Assembly: GCA_030628225.1 (NCBI GenBank)
Contig: DAOVRJ010000044.1
Location: 1 to 12,539 of the forward strand
Source: Candidatus Zixiibacteriota bacterium
GTDB lineage: Bacteria; SM23-81
Reading direction: 5' to 3'
DNA: 12,539 nt
The notes below the pieces were generated by a model. It searched no databases, was not told the DNA's origin, and saw only the letters and a list, made by a program, of their open reading frames with translations. The position numbers were made by a program, and so were the translations under genes. This document shows positions 1 to 7,054 of this stretch, piece by piece. Within the stretch, counting starts at the first letter, position 1. Each line of letters opens with the position of its first letter.

Positions 1-117
1 CAGGCTGCAGAGTTGGCTGAAGAAATAGCTCAGAAGATTCAGGCCGAGATGGAATATCCCGGGCAGATAAAGGTGACGGTAATTCGCGAGATCCGAGCCG
101 TCGGGTATGCTAAATAG
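1..117 (+). CDS. rny: Ribonuclease Y, C-terminal end (partial)
   Basis: The window opens inside this gene and shows its last 38 codons and a TAG stop. RNase Y is a membrane-anchored endoribonuclease with KH and HD domains that initiates mRNA decay. The visible tail contains [20 protein letters not shown] followed by [13 protein letters not shown]. It matches the strongly conserved RNase Y C-terminus, in which a helix leads into [12 protein letters not shown] and a final RAVEYAK-like tail; here the usual E of that tail reads as G. The KH and HD domains lie outside the window, so catalytic residues cannot be checked. The gene directly downstream is ymdB, the usual partner of rny in Bacillus-type genomes, which supports the call. 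Only the N-terminal limit is unknown. Confidence 0.93.
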   Translation, partial: QAAELAEEIAQKIQAEMEYPGQIKVTVIREIRAVGYAK

Positions 118-189
118 ATCTCACCAGGCATATTAAAGTCGGACCAGTGGTAGAGAAGATAAATTACCCCGGCAGGAAAGGTTCTCTTT

Positions 190-975
190 ATGAACATATT
201 GTTTATCGCCGATATTGTTGGCAAGCCCGGCCGTCGGGCCGTGGCCGACTTAATTCCCGATTTAGTAGCCCGGCATCAGCTGCAGTTGTGCATTGCAAAT
301 GGGGAAAATGCAGCTGGCGGTTTTGGGCTGACGGAAGGGGTTGTGGCAGAGCTCTGCAAAAGCGGTATCGATGTGATTACCTCGGGTAATCATCTCTGGG
401 ATAAAAAGGAGATCATTCCCCTTCTAAATGAAGCTTCCTGCCTGTTGCGTCCGGCCAATTATCCGCCGCAGGTCCCTGGCTGCGGGTCCGCCGTTTTTCG
501 GACTTCCAGTGACGTGCCCGTGGGGGTGCTAAATTTACAGGGACGGGTGTTCATGCGTGAAATTGACTGTCCCTTTAGAGTTGCGGATCGCGAGCTGGAG
601 ACCTTACGGAAGATGGCCAAGATCATCATCGTAGATTTGCACGCTGAGGCAACTTCCGAGAAGGTGGCCATGGGATGGTATCTGGATGGCCGGGTTAGCG
701 CCGTCATCGGGACGCATACTCATGTGCAAACGGCGGACGAATGCATACTGCCCGGGGGTACCGCCTACATCACCGATGCTGGCATGACCGGTCCGCATGA
801 CTCTGTGATTGGTGTGAAAAAGGAGGCTGTCCTGGAGCGGTTTTTGACTCAGCTACCGACCAGATTTGAGACGGCAACGAGCAACGTAAAGCTCTGCGGC
901 GTTGTCATTGAAGTGGACGAAGACAGCGGGAAAGCTCAGGCGATTCAGCGGGTGAGAGTCAATTATCGGGACTGA
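190..975 (+). CDS. ymdB: YmdB-family metallophosphoesterase (2',3'-cyclic nucleotide phosphodiesterase)
   Basis: This 261 aa protein has the length and full motif set of the YmdB/TIGR00282 family. These are dinuclear-metal phosphoesterases that, in Bacillus subtilis, hydrolyse 2',3'-cyclic nucleotides and affect biofilm and sporulation decisions. Candidate metal ligands, from known family positions, are D8 in FIADIVGKPGR, E39-N40 in ANGENAAGG, N67-H68 in SGNHLWDKKE, H151 in DLHAEATSEK, and H176/H178 in IGTHTHVQTADE. The TDAGMTGPHDSVIG block (residues 195-208) is also typical. The ATG start is preceded by AGGAAAGG at 174-181 with an 8-base gap. The gene sits 72 bases after rny; this pairing is known in Firmicutes and some other phyla. 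The downstream target in this organism is unknown. The family call is secure; the physiological role is inferred from Bacillus. Confidence 0.93.
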   Translation: MNILFIADIVGKPGRRAVADLIPDLVARHQLQLCIANGENAAGGFGLTEGVVAELCKSGIDVITSGNHLWDKKEIIPLLNEASCLLRPANYPPQVPGCGSAVFRTSSDVPVGVLNLQGRVFMREIDCPFRVADRELETLRKMAKIIIVDLHAEATSEKVAMGWYLDGRVSAVIGTHTHVQTADECILPGGTAYITDAGMTGPHDSVIGVKKEAVLERFLTQLPTRFETATSNVKLCGVVIEVDEDSGKAQAIQRVRVNYRD

Positions 976-994
976 TGGTAAGAGATATTGGTGG

Positions 995-999
995 GGAGG
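995..999 (+). promoter_or_regulatory. Ribosome binding site favouring the folD ATG at 1003
   Basis: GGAGG lies within GGGGAGGA at 993-1000, only three bases before the ATG at 1003. A longer in-frame start at TTG 988 has no comparable site upstream, and the family normally begins close to the AKIIDG segment. The ATG is therefore preferred, although the spacing is tight. Confidence 0.6.
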
Positions 1000-1002
1000 A
1001 TT

Positions 1003-1926
1003 ATGCCAGCTAAGATCATCGATGGTCGTAAGATCTCCGCGGAAATCGGGGAAGAGCTCCGCCATATGGTGGATGCCATGGCAAAAAAGGATATAGTCCC
1101 CGGACTGGCTATGATTTTGGTGGGCGAAGACCCAGCTTCCCTCACTTATATTGGAAATAAAACCAGGTTATGTGCCAAACTGGGCATCTACTCCGAGACT
1201 ATTCGATTGTCAACAGGGGTTTCCTTATCCCGTATCCTGAAGATCGTCAAGGGGCTTAACGAAAGATCAGATATCCATGGGATACTGGTCCAGCTTCCCC
1301 TTCCTGCCCATCTGAAGGCCGACCTGGTGCTGGAGGCTATCTTGCCCATCAAGGACGTCGACGGCCTTCATCCTATAAATTCAGGTCGGATGATGGTCGG
1401 TGATCCAATGTTCTTGCCCTGCACACCTGCGGGCATCCAGCAGTTGCTGGTCAGAACCGGGAACGATCCCGGCGGAAAGCATGTGGTCATTCTGGGGCGC
1501 AGCGCCACCGTGGGAAAGCCATTGGCAAATCTGCTTCTGGCAAAGGGGAAGGGTGCGAATGCCACGGTGACTGTGTGTCACACAGGCACAAGAGATGTGT
1601 CTGTCCATTCTTGTTCCGCAGATATCCTGGTGGTGGCTATCGGTAGACCACAGGCTATTACTGGTAAGATGATCAAAGAGGGGGCGGTGGTAATCGACGT
1701 GGGTATTCACCGTCAGCCGGATGCGCAAACGCCCAGAGGTTATACCCTGGTGGGCGATGTAGATTTTTCCTCGGCCAGAGAGGTAGCTTCCTGGATTACC
1801 CCTGTTCCCGGCGGCGTTGGGCCGATGACAGTGGTCATGCTTATGGTCAACACCGTTCGGGCAGCTCAGCTTCAACGGGAGGGTGGAAGCCAGTCAAACA
1901 CTGTCAGGAGTGAACAGCACCCATGA
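1003..1926 (+). CDS. folD: Bifunctional methylenetetrahydrofolate dehydrogenase / methenyltetrahydrofolate cyclohydrolase FolD
   Basis: FolD interconverts 5,10-methylene-, 5,10-methenyl- and 10-formyl-tetrahydrofolate in the cytosol, using NADP(H) and feeding purine and formyl-Met synthesis. From the ATG at 1003 it is 307 aa. Visible landmarks in order are Y49 and K53 (TYIGNKTRLC; the lysine is catalytic in the family), Q97 in ILVQLPLP, D120 in IKDVDGLHPIN, PCTPAGIQ (139-146), the Rossmann-fold GRSATVGKPLANLLL (165-179), ATVTVCHTGT, ADILVVAIGRP, and the C-terminal ITPVPGGVGPMTV (265-277). The loop KGKGANATVT is longer than in E. coli FolD but is of a kind I recall in Bacteroidetes/Chlorobi-type FolD proteins. 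The stop overlaps the xseA start by four bases (ATGA), indicating coupled translation. A TTG start at 988 would add five residues. Confidence 0.96.
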   Translation: MPAKIIDGRKISAEIGEELRHMVDAMAKKDIVPGLAMILVGEDPASLTYIGNKTRLCAKLGIYSETIRLSTGVSLSRILKIVKGLNERSDIHGILVQLPLPAHLKADLVLEAILPIKDVDGLHPINSGRMMVGDPMFLPCTPAGIQQLLVRTGNDPGGKHVVILGRSATVGKPLANLLLAKGKGANATVTVCHTGTRDVSVHSCSADILVVAIGRPQAITGKMIKEGAVVIDVGIHRQPDAQTPRGYTLVGDVDFSSAREVASWITPVPGGVGPMTVVMLMVNTVRAAQLQREGGSQSNTVRSEQHP

Positions 1927-3164
1927 GCAATCAGCGTATATTTACAGTTACAGAACTCACCCGGCAGATCAAGCTCATTCTGGAAAGTAGCCTGCCTGAC
2001 CTGTGGATAGAAGGTGAAATCTCCGATTTCACCTGGCATCGTTCTGGCCATATGTACTTCACGCTCAAAGACAAGGATGCACAGCTACGCTGTGTCATGT
2101 GGAAATCGCAGAATCAGCACCTTTTCTTCACACCACGAGAAGGAACAAAGATCCAGGCCCGGGGCAAGATTACCCTCTACGAGAGAGGAGGCCAATACCA
2201 GTTAACGGTCTATCAGATGCACACCGTGGGCTCAGGAGAGCTACGGATGGCCTTTGAGCGTCTGGCTAACAGGTTGAGGGAAGAGGGTTTGTTTCGTCAA
2301 GAGCTTAAAAAACCCCTGCCCAGCTATCCCACGTACATCGGGGTGGTGACATCGGCCACCGGTGCGGCAATTCAGGATATCGTTCGGGTTATCTCGGAGA
2401 GGTTTCCGCCGGCCAAAATCATCTTGCGTCCTGCTGCGGTCCAGGGCAAGGGAGCTGCCGAGCAAATCGCCAGGGCTATCGAGGAGCTAAATGCCGATGG
2501 TCGAGCGCAGGTGATCATCGTCGGGAGAGGTGGCGGTTCACCGGAGGATCTGTGGGCATTTAACGAGGAAAAGGTTGCCCGGTCCATTTTTGCCTCCCAC
2601 ATCCCGGTGGTCTCCGCCGTGGGCCATGAAGTAGACCTGACCATCTCAGATCTCGTAGCAGATTTGCGTGCGCCGACACCCTCGGCGGCAGGGGAATTGA
2701 TAGTCCCCCACAAGAGAGAGATTTTTGCTCTTCTAAGGGCGCTTCGGGATCGAATGATAAAGGCAATGCAGGCAGAGATTACAGCACGAAGAGGTTTGAT
2801 GACGGGTTTTGGTAAAAGCCATGGGATGCAGCGTTGTGCCGACCTGATTGTGCAGAGATGGCAACTGGCCGATCAGCTGGCACAGCGTTTGAGAAAGGGG
2901 TGGGGTAACCTCAGGGAACGATGGGAGGATGCTCTTAAGGCGCGAGCTCAACAGTTGCAAGCAATGGACCCGAAATCAGTAATGGAAAGGGGATACAGTG
3001 TCTGCCGGAGACTGGTTGATCTTAAGGTTATCTCCGATGCAAGTGATCTGTGCCTAAAAGACGCCATAGAAGTGACCTTTGCGCGTGGCAAAATCGAGGG
3101 ATCCGTCAGCCACATTGAAGCCTATGTATTGCGGGACATGAAAAACGGGGGGAGAGATGGCTGA
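1923..3164 (+). CDS. xseA: Exodeoxyribonuclease VII large subunit
   Basis: XseA is the catalytic subunit of exonuclease VII, which degrades single-stranded DNA from either end into oligonucleotides during repair. The 413 aa length is normal. An N-terminal OB-fold covers about residues 5-100 (FTVTELTRQIK, then LWIEGEISDF, GHMYFTLKD and the GKITLYERGGQYQL strands). The catalytic domain shows IGVVTSATGAAIQDI (139-153), GRGGGSPEDLWAFNEE (201-216), SAVGHEVDLTISD (231-243) and RAPTPSAAGE (249-258). A helical C-terminal region rich in R, Q, K and E fits the coiled segment that binds XseB, and the MERGYSVCRR element near residue 355 is also typical. The start overlaps the folD stop; AGGAG at 1906-1910 is 12 bases upstream, rather far, so coupling probably matters. 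It overlaps xseB by eight bases. Confidence 0.97.
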   Translation: MSNQRIFTVTELTRQIKLILESSLPDLWIEGEISDFTWHRSGHMYFTLKDKDAQLRCVMWKSQNQHLFFTPREGTKIQARGKITLYERGGQYQLTVYQMHTVGSGELRMAFERLANRLREEGLFRQELKKPLPSYPTYIGVVTSATGAAIQDIVRVISERFPPAKIILRPAAVQGKGAAEQIARAIEELNADGRAQVIIVGRGGGSPEDLWAFNEEKVARSIFASHIPVVSAVGHEVDLTISDLVADLRAPTPSAAGELIVPHKREIFALLRALRDRMIKAMQAEITARRGLMTGFGKSHGMQRCADLIVQRWQLADQLAQRLRKGWGNLRERWEDALKARAQQLQAMDPKSVMERGYSVCRRLVDLKVISDASDLCLKDAIEVTFARGKIEGSVSHIEAYVLRDMKNGGRDG

Positions 3165-3384
3165 AAAGATGAGCTTCGAGGAGATTCTGGCTCGACTTGA
3201 GCAGATCGCCAGCCAGTTGGAACGTGGGAATCTCTCCTTGGATGATGCCTTGACGGGCTTCGAAGAGGGTATTTCCCTTGTAAAGCTCTGCGATCGCCGT
3301 CTGCAGCAGGCCGAGAAGAAGGTGCAAAGGCTGTCAAAACAGGTCCTGGAGATCATGGAGCCAGAAGGACCGGGAGCTAAATAA
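3157..3384 (+). CDS. xseB: Exodeoxyribonuclease VII small subunit
   Basis: This 75 aa protein matches XseB, the small helical subunit that coats the coiled coil of XseA in exonuclease VII. The diagnostic pattern is visible: SFEEILARLEQIASQLERG, then LSLDDALTGFEEGISLVK, then a cysteine-containing helix ending QQAEKKVQRL. It begins with ATG at 3157, inside the last codons of xseA, eight bases before the end of that gene. A strong GGGGGGAG run lies at 3147-3154, close to the start. The overlap is a common xseA-xseB arrangement and likely helps balance subunit supply. The family identification leaves little doubt. Confidence 0.95.
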   Translation: MAEKMSFEEILARLEQIASQLERGNLSLDDALTGFEEGISLVKLCDRRLQQAEKKVQRLSKQVLEIMEPEGPGAK

Positions 3385-3405
3385 CGATATGGTGCCCAGG
3401 AGCCG

Positions 3406-4278
3406 ATGAAGATGGTGGATATTAAAGATTATATGCGCGAAAAAGCCGCATTGGTCGATAGCAGGCTAGAGCGACTCCTTCCGTCGGCCGATAAGATGCC
3501 CCCTTCTGTCCATAAGGCTATGCGCTATAGCGTTTTTGCAGGCGGCAAAAGACTGCGGCCGATCCTATCTCTAACCACAGGTGAGTTGCTGGGGAAAGTT
3601 GATCAGAATCTTCTTGATATAGCCTGTGCTCTGGAGATGGTTCACACCTACTCCTTGATACACGATGATTTGCCCTGCATGGACGATGACGATTTCCGTC
3701 GGGGCAAACCTTCGTTGCACAAGGCATATACCGAGGGCATCGCCGTTCTGGCCGGCGACGCCCTGCACGCCCTGGCCTTTGAAATTCTGGCCGCCAAGGC
3801 CCCGCCGATCCTGGTGGTAGAGGTTGCTCAGGCTATCGGTTCCCAGGGAATGATCGGTGGACAGGTTTTAGATCTTGAATCAGAAGGGAAAGAGGTCACT
3901 CCCCAACAGGTGGAGTATATTCACCAACACAAAACCGGTTTTCTCATCAGAACAGCGGTCCGGGCAGGAGCCATATGCAGAGAAGCCGGAGGAGAGGCCT
4001 TAGGAGCCCTGACGCGCTATGGCGAACGAATTGGACTGGCATTTCAGATTATAGACGATATATTGGATATGGAGGGTAGCTATAAAAATCTGGGCAAACG
4101 GACTGGAGCAGATCAGGCCAGGGGAAAGGTCACTTATCCCAAGGTATTCGGACTGGAAGACTCCAGGGAGTTGGCCGAGAAATTGATTCAGGAAGCCAAG
4201 GGGGATCTGCTGTCCTTCGGTCCCGATGCCAACATTCTCTCCCAGATCGCCGAGTTTATAGTGAGACGAATAGAATAG
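3406..4278 (+). CDS. ispA: Polyprenyl synthetase, probable (2E,6E)-farnesyl diphosphate synthase
   Basis: The protein condenses isopentenyl diphosphate with allylic diphosphates, probably making C15 farnesyl diphosphate for undecaprenyl and quinone precursors. It is 290 aa, the usual IspA length. Landmarks are FAGGKRLRP (44-52), the first aspartate-rich motif IHDDLPCMDDDDFRRGKPS (85-103; D87, D88 and D93 bind Mg2+ in the family), GDAL near 117, the GQVLDL segment (152-157), HKTG (175-178), and the second motif FQIIDDILD (213-221). The first motif has the two-residue insertion typical of bacterial FPP synthases, and Y82, five residues before it, fits a C15 product; product length is inferred. 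AGGAG at 3398-3402 is three bases from ATG 3406 and nine from the in-frame ATG 3412, so the true start may be 3412, two residues later. It precedes dxs, as in many genomes. Confidence 0.92.
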   Translation: MKMVDIKDYMREKAALVDSRLERLLPSADKMPPSVHKAMRYSVFAGGKRLRPILSLTTGELLGKVDQNLLDIACALEMVHTYSLIHDDLPCMDDDDFRRGKPSLHKAYTEGIAVLAGDALHALAFEILAAKAPPILVVEVAQAIGSQGMIGGQVLDLESEGKEVTPQQVEYIHQHKTGFLIRTAVRAGAICREAGGEALGALTRYGERIGLAFQIIDDILDMEGSYKNLGKRTGADQARGKVTYPKVFGLEDSRELAEKLIQEAKGDLLSFGPDANILSQIAEFIVRRIE

Positions 4279-4311
4279 AGCAACACGTGTCCTAAAAAAG
4301 AAAGGAAACGG

Positions 4312-6189
4312 ATGAGTTTGATACTGGACGGCATCAATTCCCCGGCCGATCTTCGGAAACTCTCCATTCCCGAGCTGGTGATTCTGTCACAGGAGATACG
4401 GGAGCAGATAATCGCCGTAGTCTCCGAGCATGGAGGGCATCTCGCTCCCAGCCTGGGCGCTGTGGAGTTGGCCATTGCTCTCCATTATGTATTCGATACC
4501 CCCAGAGACAAGATCATCTGGGACGTTGGACACCAAGCTTATGCCCACAAGCTTCTCACCGGCAGGCGGGACTCCTTTCACACATTGAGACAGTATGGGG
4601 GGATAAGCGGATTTTGTAAGCGCAGCGAGAGCGAATATGACGTCTTCGATGCCGGACACGCCTCCACCTCCATATCCTCGGCCCTAGGAATCGCCTGTGC
4701 TCGGGATCTGGCCGGAGAGGATTTCAAGGTGGTCGCCGTTATCGGCGATGGTTCCATGACCGGTGGTTTGGCCTTTGAGGGGTTGAACAACGCCGGGGCC
4801 CTGGGCCGTGATATCATTGTCGTTCTTAACGACAACACCATGAGCATATCTAAAAATGTTGGGGCACTCTCCACTTATTTAACAGACTTGATTACTAATC
4901 CCCTTTATAACCGTCTGAAGGGGGACATATGGCAACTGACCGGAAAGATGGCCCGCGTGGGCAAGAGGATTCGGGGTCTGGCCGGACGCATGGAAGAGAG
5001 CATAAAAAGCTTTCTGGTGCCAGGCATCTTCTTCGAGGCATTTGGTTTCAGATATTTTGGGCCCATCGATGGTCACAACCATACTCAGTTGATCAAAACT
5101 CTGAAGCAGATAAAGGAATTCAAGGGCCCCATTCTACTGCATATGCTCACCAAGAAAGGCAAGGGTTACAAATTTGCCGAGCAGGATGCTTCTAAGTTTC
5201 ACGGTATCGGAGCCTTCGAAAAAATCAACGGGATGGTTACCAGCTCAAAGAAGGTTCCTTCCTACACTCAGGTTTTCGGTGAAACCATGGTTCAGCTGGC
5301 TGCCCGCAACAAAAAGGTGGTGGTGATCACGGCGGCAATGTCCATTGGAACGGGACTCACCACTTTCGGGGAGCGTTTTCCAGATCGTTTTTTCGACGTA
5401 GGCATCGCTGAGCAACACGCCGTGACCTTTGCTGCCGGACTGGCCTGTCAGGGATATAGACCAGTGGTGGCCATTTACTCCACGTTTTTGCAGCGTGCTT
5501 TCGACCAGATTGTGCACGATGTCGCTCTGCAGAAGTTGCCGGTTGTCTTTGCCATCGATCGAGGAGGTATCGTTGGAGAAGATGGACCTACCCATCATGG
5601 AGTTCTGGATTTGAGCATGCTCCGGGAGATACCGAATATTGTTATTATGGCTCCCCGGGATGAGAATGAGCTCAAGCATATGCTGAAGACGGCCGTTTGC
5701 TATGATGGCGGGCCTGTGGCCATCAGATATCCGCGAGGCAGTGGAGTGGGAGTTCCTCTTAAACAGAGGTTGAAACTAATAGAAATTGGTAAATGGGAGA
5801 TTGTGCGTCAGGGGTCTGATGCGGCCATTTTAGCAGTTGGCTCCATGGTTCATCCCGCCCTAAAGGCAGCCCAGAAACTATCTAAGAAAGTAGTTGATGT
5901 GACAGTTATTAATAGCAGATATATAAAGCCATTAGATGATGATATGCTGAGAGATGTAGCCGGTCGTTATAATCATATCGTCACAGTGGAGGAGAATGTT
6001 TTGGCAGGCGGGTTTGGGGCCGCGGTGCTGGAATTTCTAACAACAGAGAGGCTCGACAAGGTGAAAGTAACACGTTTGGGTCTGCCCGACCGCTTTATTG
6101 AGCATGGCCCAAAAGGTCTTCTACTCTCCAAGTTAGGACTGGACGACCGGGGGATCTTTAGCTCTGTATTGAAGGAGCTGAAAAGATAA
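4312..6189 (+). CDS. dxs: 1-deoxy-D-xylulose-5-phosphate synthase
   Basis: Dxs condenses pyruvate and glyceraldehyde 3-phosphate, with thiamine diphosphate (TPP) as cofactor, in the first step of the MEP isoprenoid pathway. The product also feeds TPP and pyridoxal synthesis. The 625 aa length is standard. Visible features are GGHLAPSLGAVEL (41-53) containing the conserved His, WDVGHQAYAHKLLTGR (70-85), the TPP motif GDGSMTGG (145-152) ending NDN (173-175), the YFGPIDGHN segment (248-256), the transketolase domain with DVGIAEQHAVTFAAG (362-376; E367 is the expected catalytic glutamate), DRGGIVGEDGPTHHG (416-430), and a C-terminal domain with EENVLAGGFG (560-569). AAAGGA at 4301-4306 is five bases from the ATG. 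It overlaps nadK by one base (TAATG). Codons around 5881-5940 are notably AT-rich, without disturbing the reading frame. Confidence 0.97.
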   Translation: MSLILDGINSPADLRKLSIPELVILSQEIREQIIAVVSEHGGHLAPSLGAVELAIALHYVFDTPRDKIIWDVGHQAYAHKLLTGRRDSFHTLRQYGGISGFCKRSESEYDVFDAGHASTSISSALGIACARDLAGEDFKVVAVIGDGSMTGGLAFEGLNNAGALGRDIIVVLNDNTMSISKNVGALSTYLTDLITNPLYNRLKGDIWQLTGKMARVGKRIRGLAGRMEESIKSFLVPGIFFEAFGFRYFGPIDGHNHTQLIKTLKQIKEFKGPILLHMLTKKGKGYKFAEQDASKFHGIGAFEKINGMVTSSKKVPSYTQVFGETMVQLAARNKKVVVITAAMSIGTGLTTFGERFPDRFFDVGIAEQHAVTFAAGLACQGYRPVVAIYSTFLQRAFDQIVHDVALQKLPVVFAIDRGGIVGEDGPTHHGVLDLSMLREIPNIVIMAPRDENELKHMLKTAVCYDGGPVAIRYPRGSGVGVPLKQRLKLIEIGKWEIVRQGSDAAILAVGSMVHPALKAAQKLSKKVVDVTVINSRYIKPLDDDMLRDVAGRYNHIVTVEENVLAGGFGAAVLEFLTTERLDKVKVTRLGLPDRFIEHGPKGLLLSKLGLDDRGIFSSVLKELKR

Positions 6190-7049
6190 TGCGAATTGGG
6201 ATATTGGCAAATGTGCGCAAGCCGCAGACGAAAATGCTTACCCTTAAGCTGATAAAATGGCTTGTGGATAGGGGGCATCAAGCTATTATTTGCCAGAATC
6301 TTGTACCCATAATCGGTCAGAAAAAGCTGGCCCGTGATGAGAATCGGTTTCGACAGGAATCAGATCTGGTCGTGGCCATTGGAGGAGATGGTACGATCCT
6401 GGCCGCTGCCAGAGTAGTGGGCCTTCAGGGCGTGCCCATCCTGGGAGTCAATCTGGGGACGCTCGGCTTTTTAGCCGAGGTCAATCCTGACAACCTGTTT
6501 GTGGCCATGGAAAAGGTGGCGGCCGGCTCATATGAGATCGAAGAGCGAATGCTGGTTAAAGCCCGCGTTGGAAAGCGAGATAGATGGGTGTATGCTCTAA
6601 ATGATTTTGTCATAGACAAAGGCGGTTTTTCGCGGGTCATCGAATTACATGTTAGCATAAGCGGAATATTTGTAGGCTCTTATAAGGCCGATGGTCTGAT
6701 CATCTCCACCCCCACTGGTTCCACGGCTTACGCTCTCTCTGCAGGCGGCCCTATCGTTAACCCCAAGATGAAGGCGCTTATCACAACGCCCATCTGTCCA
6801 CACTCCCTGGCTGTCCGCCCGCTGATCATCGACATCGATGAACTGCTGATGGTTGAGATATATTCCGATCACGAAGGGGCTACACTGACGATCGACGGCC
6901 AGATGGGACGCCGGATTCGCTCTGGCGATGTGGTCACCGCCGCCGTAGCTCATCGCACCGTCAAACTAGTGCGCGTTGATTCGAAATCCTTCTATGAGAT
7001 TCTGAGAACAAAGCTCAAGTGGGGCATCAAGCCGACGGTCGAGGAATAG
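6189..7049 (+). CDS. nadK: NAD kinase
   Basis: NadK phosphorylates NAD+ to NADP+ in the cytosol with ATP or polyphosphate. The 286 aa protein carries the family signature: GGDGTILAAARVVG (65-78), NLGTLGFLAEV (88-98), ALNDFVI (136-142) with the conserved N-D pair, DGLIISTPTGSTAYALSAGG (168-187), and the C-terminal SLAVRPLII (206-214) followed by ATLTIDGQ. The start ATG shares a base with the dxs stop; AAGGAG at 6172-6177 lies 11 bases upstream. Its product supports both FolD and the reductive steps of the MEP pathway, so the placement makes metabolic sense. In many clostridia, tlyA and argR genes occur near dxs-nadK-recN; both are absent here. Nothing looks truncated or altered. Confidence 0.96.
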   Translation: MRIGILANVRKPQTKMLTLKLIKWLVDRGHQAIICQNLVPIIGQKKLARDENRFRQESDLVVAIGGDGTILAAARVVGLQGVPILGVNLGTLGFLAEVNPDNLFVAMEKVAAGSYEIEERMLVKARVGKRDRWVYALNDFVIDKGGFSRVIELHVSISGIFVGSYKADGLIISTPTGSTAYALSAGGPIVNPKMKALITTPICPHSLAVRPLIIDIDELLMVEIYSDHEGATLTIDGQMGRRIRSGDVVTAAVAHRTVKLVRVDSKSFYEILRTKLKWGIKPTVEE

Positions 7050-7054
7050 GATTA

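Noticed and set aside
1381-1875. A long open frame on the - strand opposite folD (164 codons).
   Set aside because: It lies wholly within the intact folD gene, shows no recognisable domain, and its composition fits an antisense shadow.
5245-5679. A - strand open frame of 144 codons opposite dxs.
   Set aside because: It is antisense to the conserved transketolase domain of dxs and has no recognisable motif.
7019-7054. Longer RecN start at GTG 7019.
   Set aside because: It overlaps nadK by 31 bases and adds residues absent from the family; ATG 7055 with nearby GAGG/AGGA gives the canonical RecN N-terminus.
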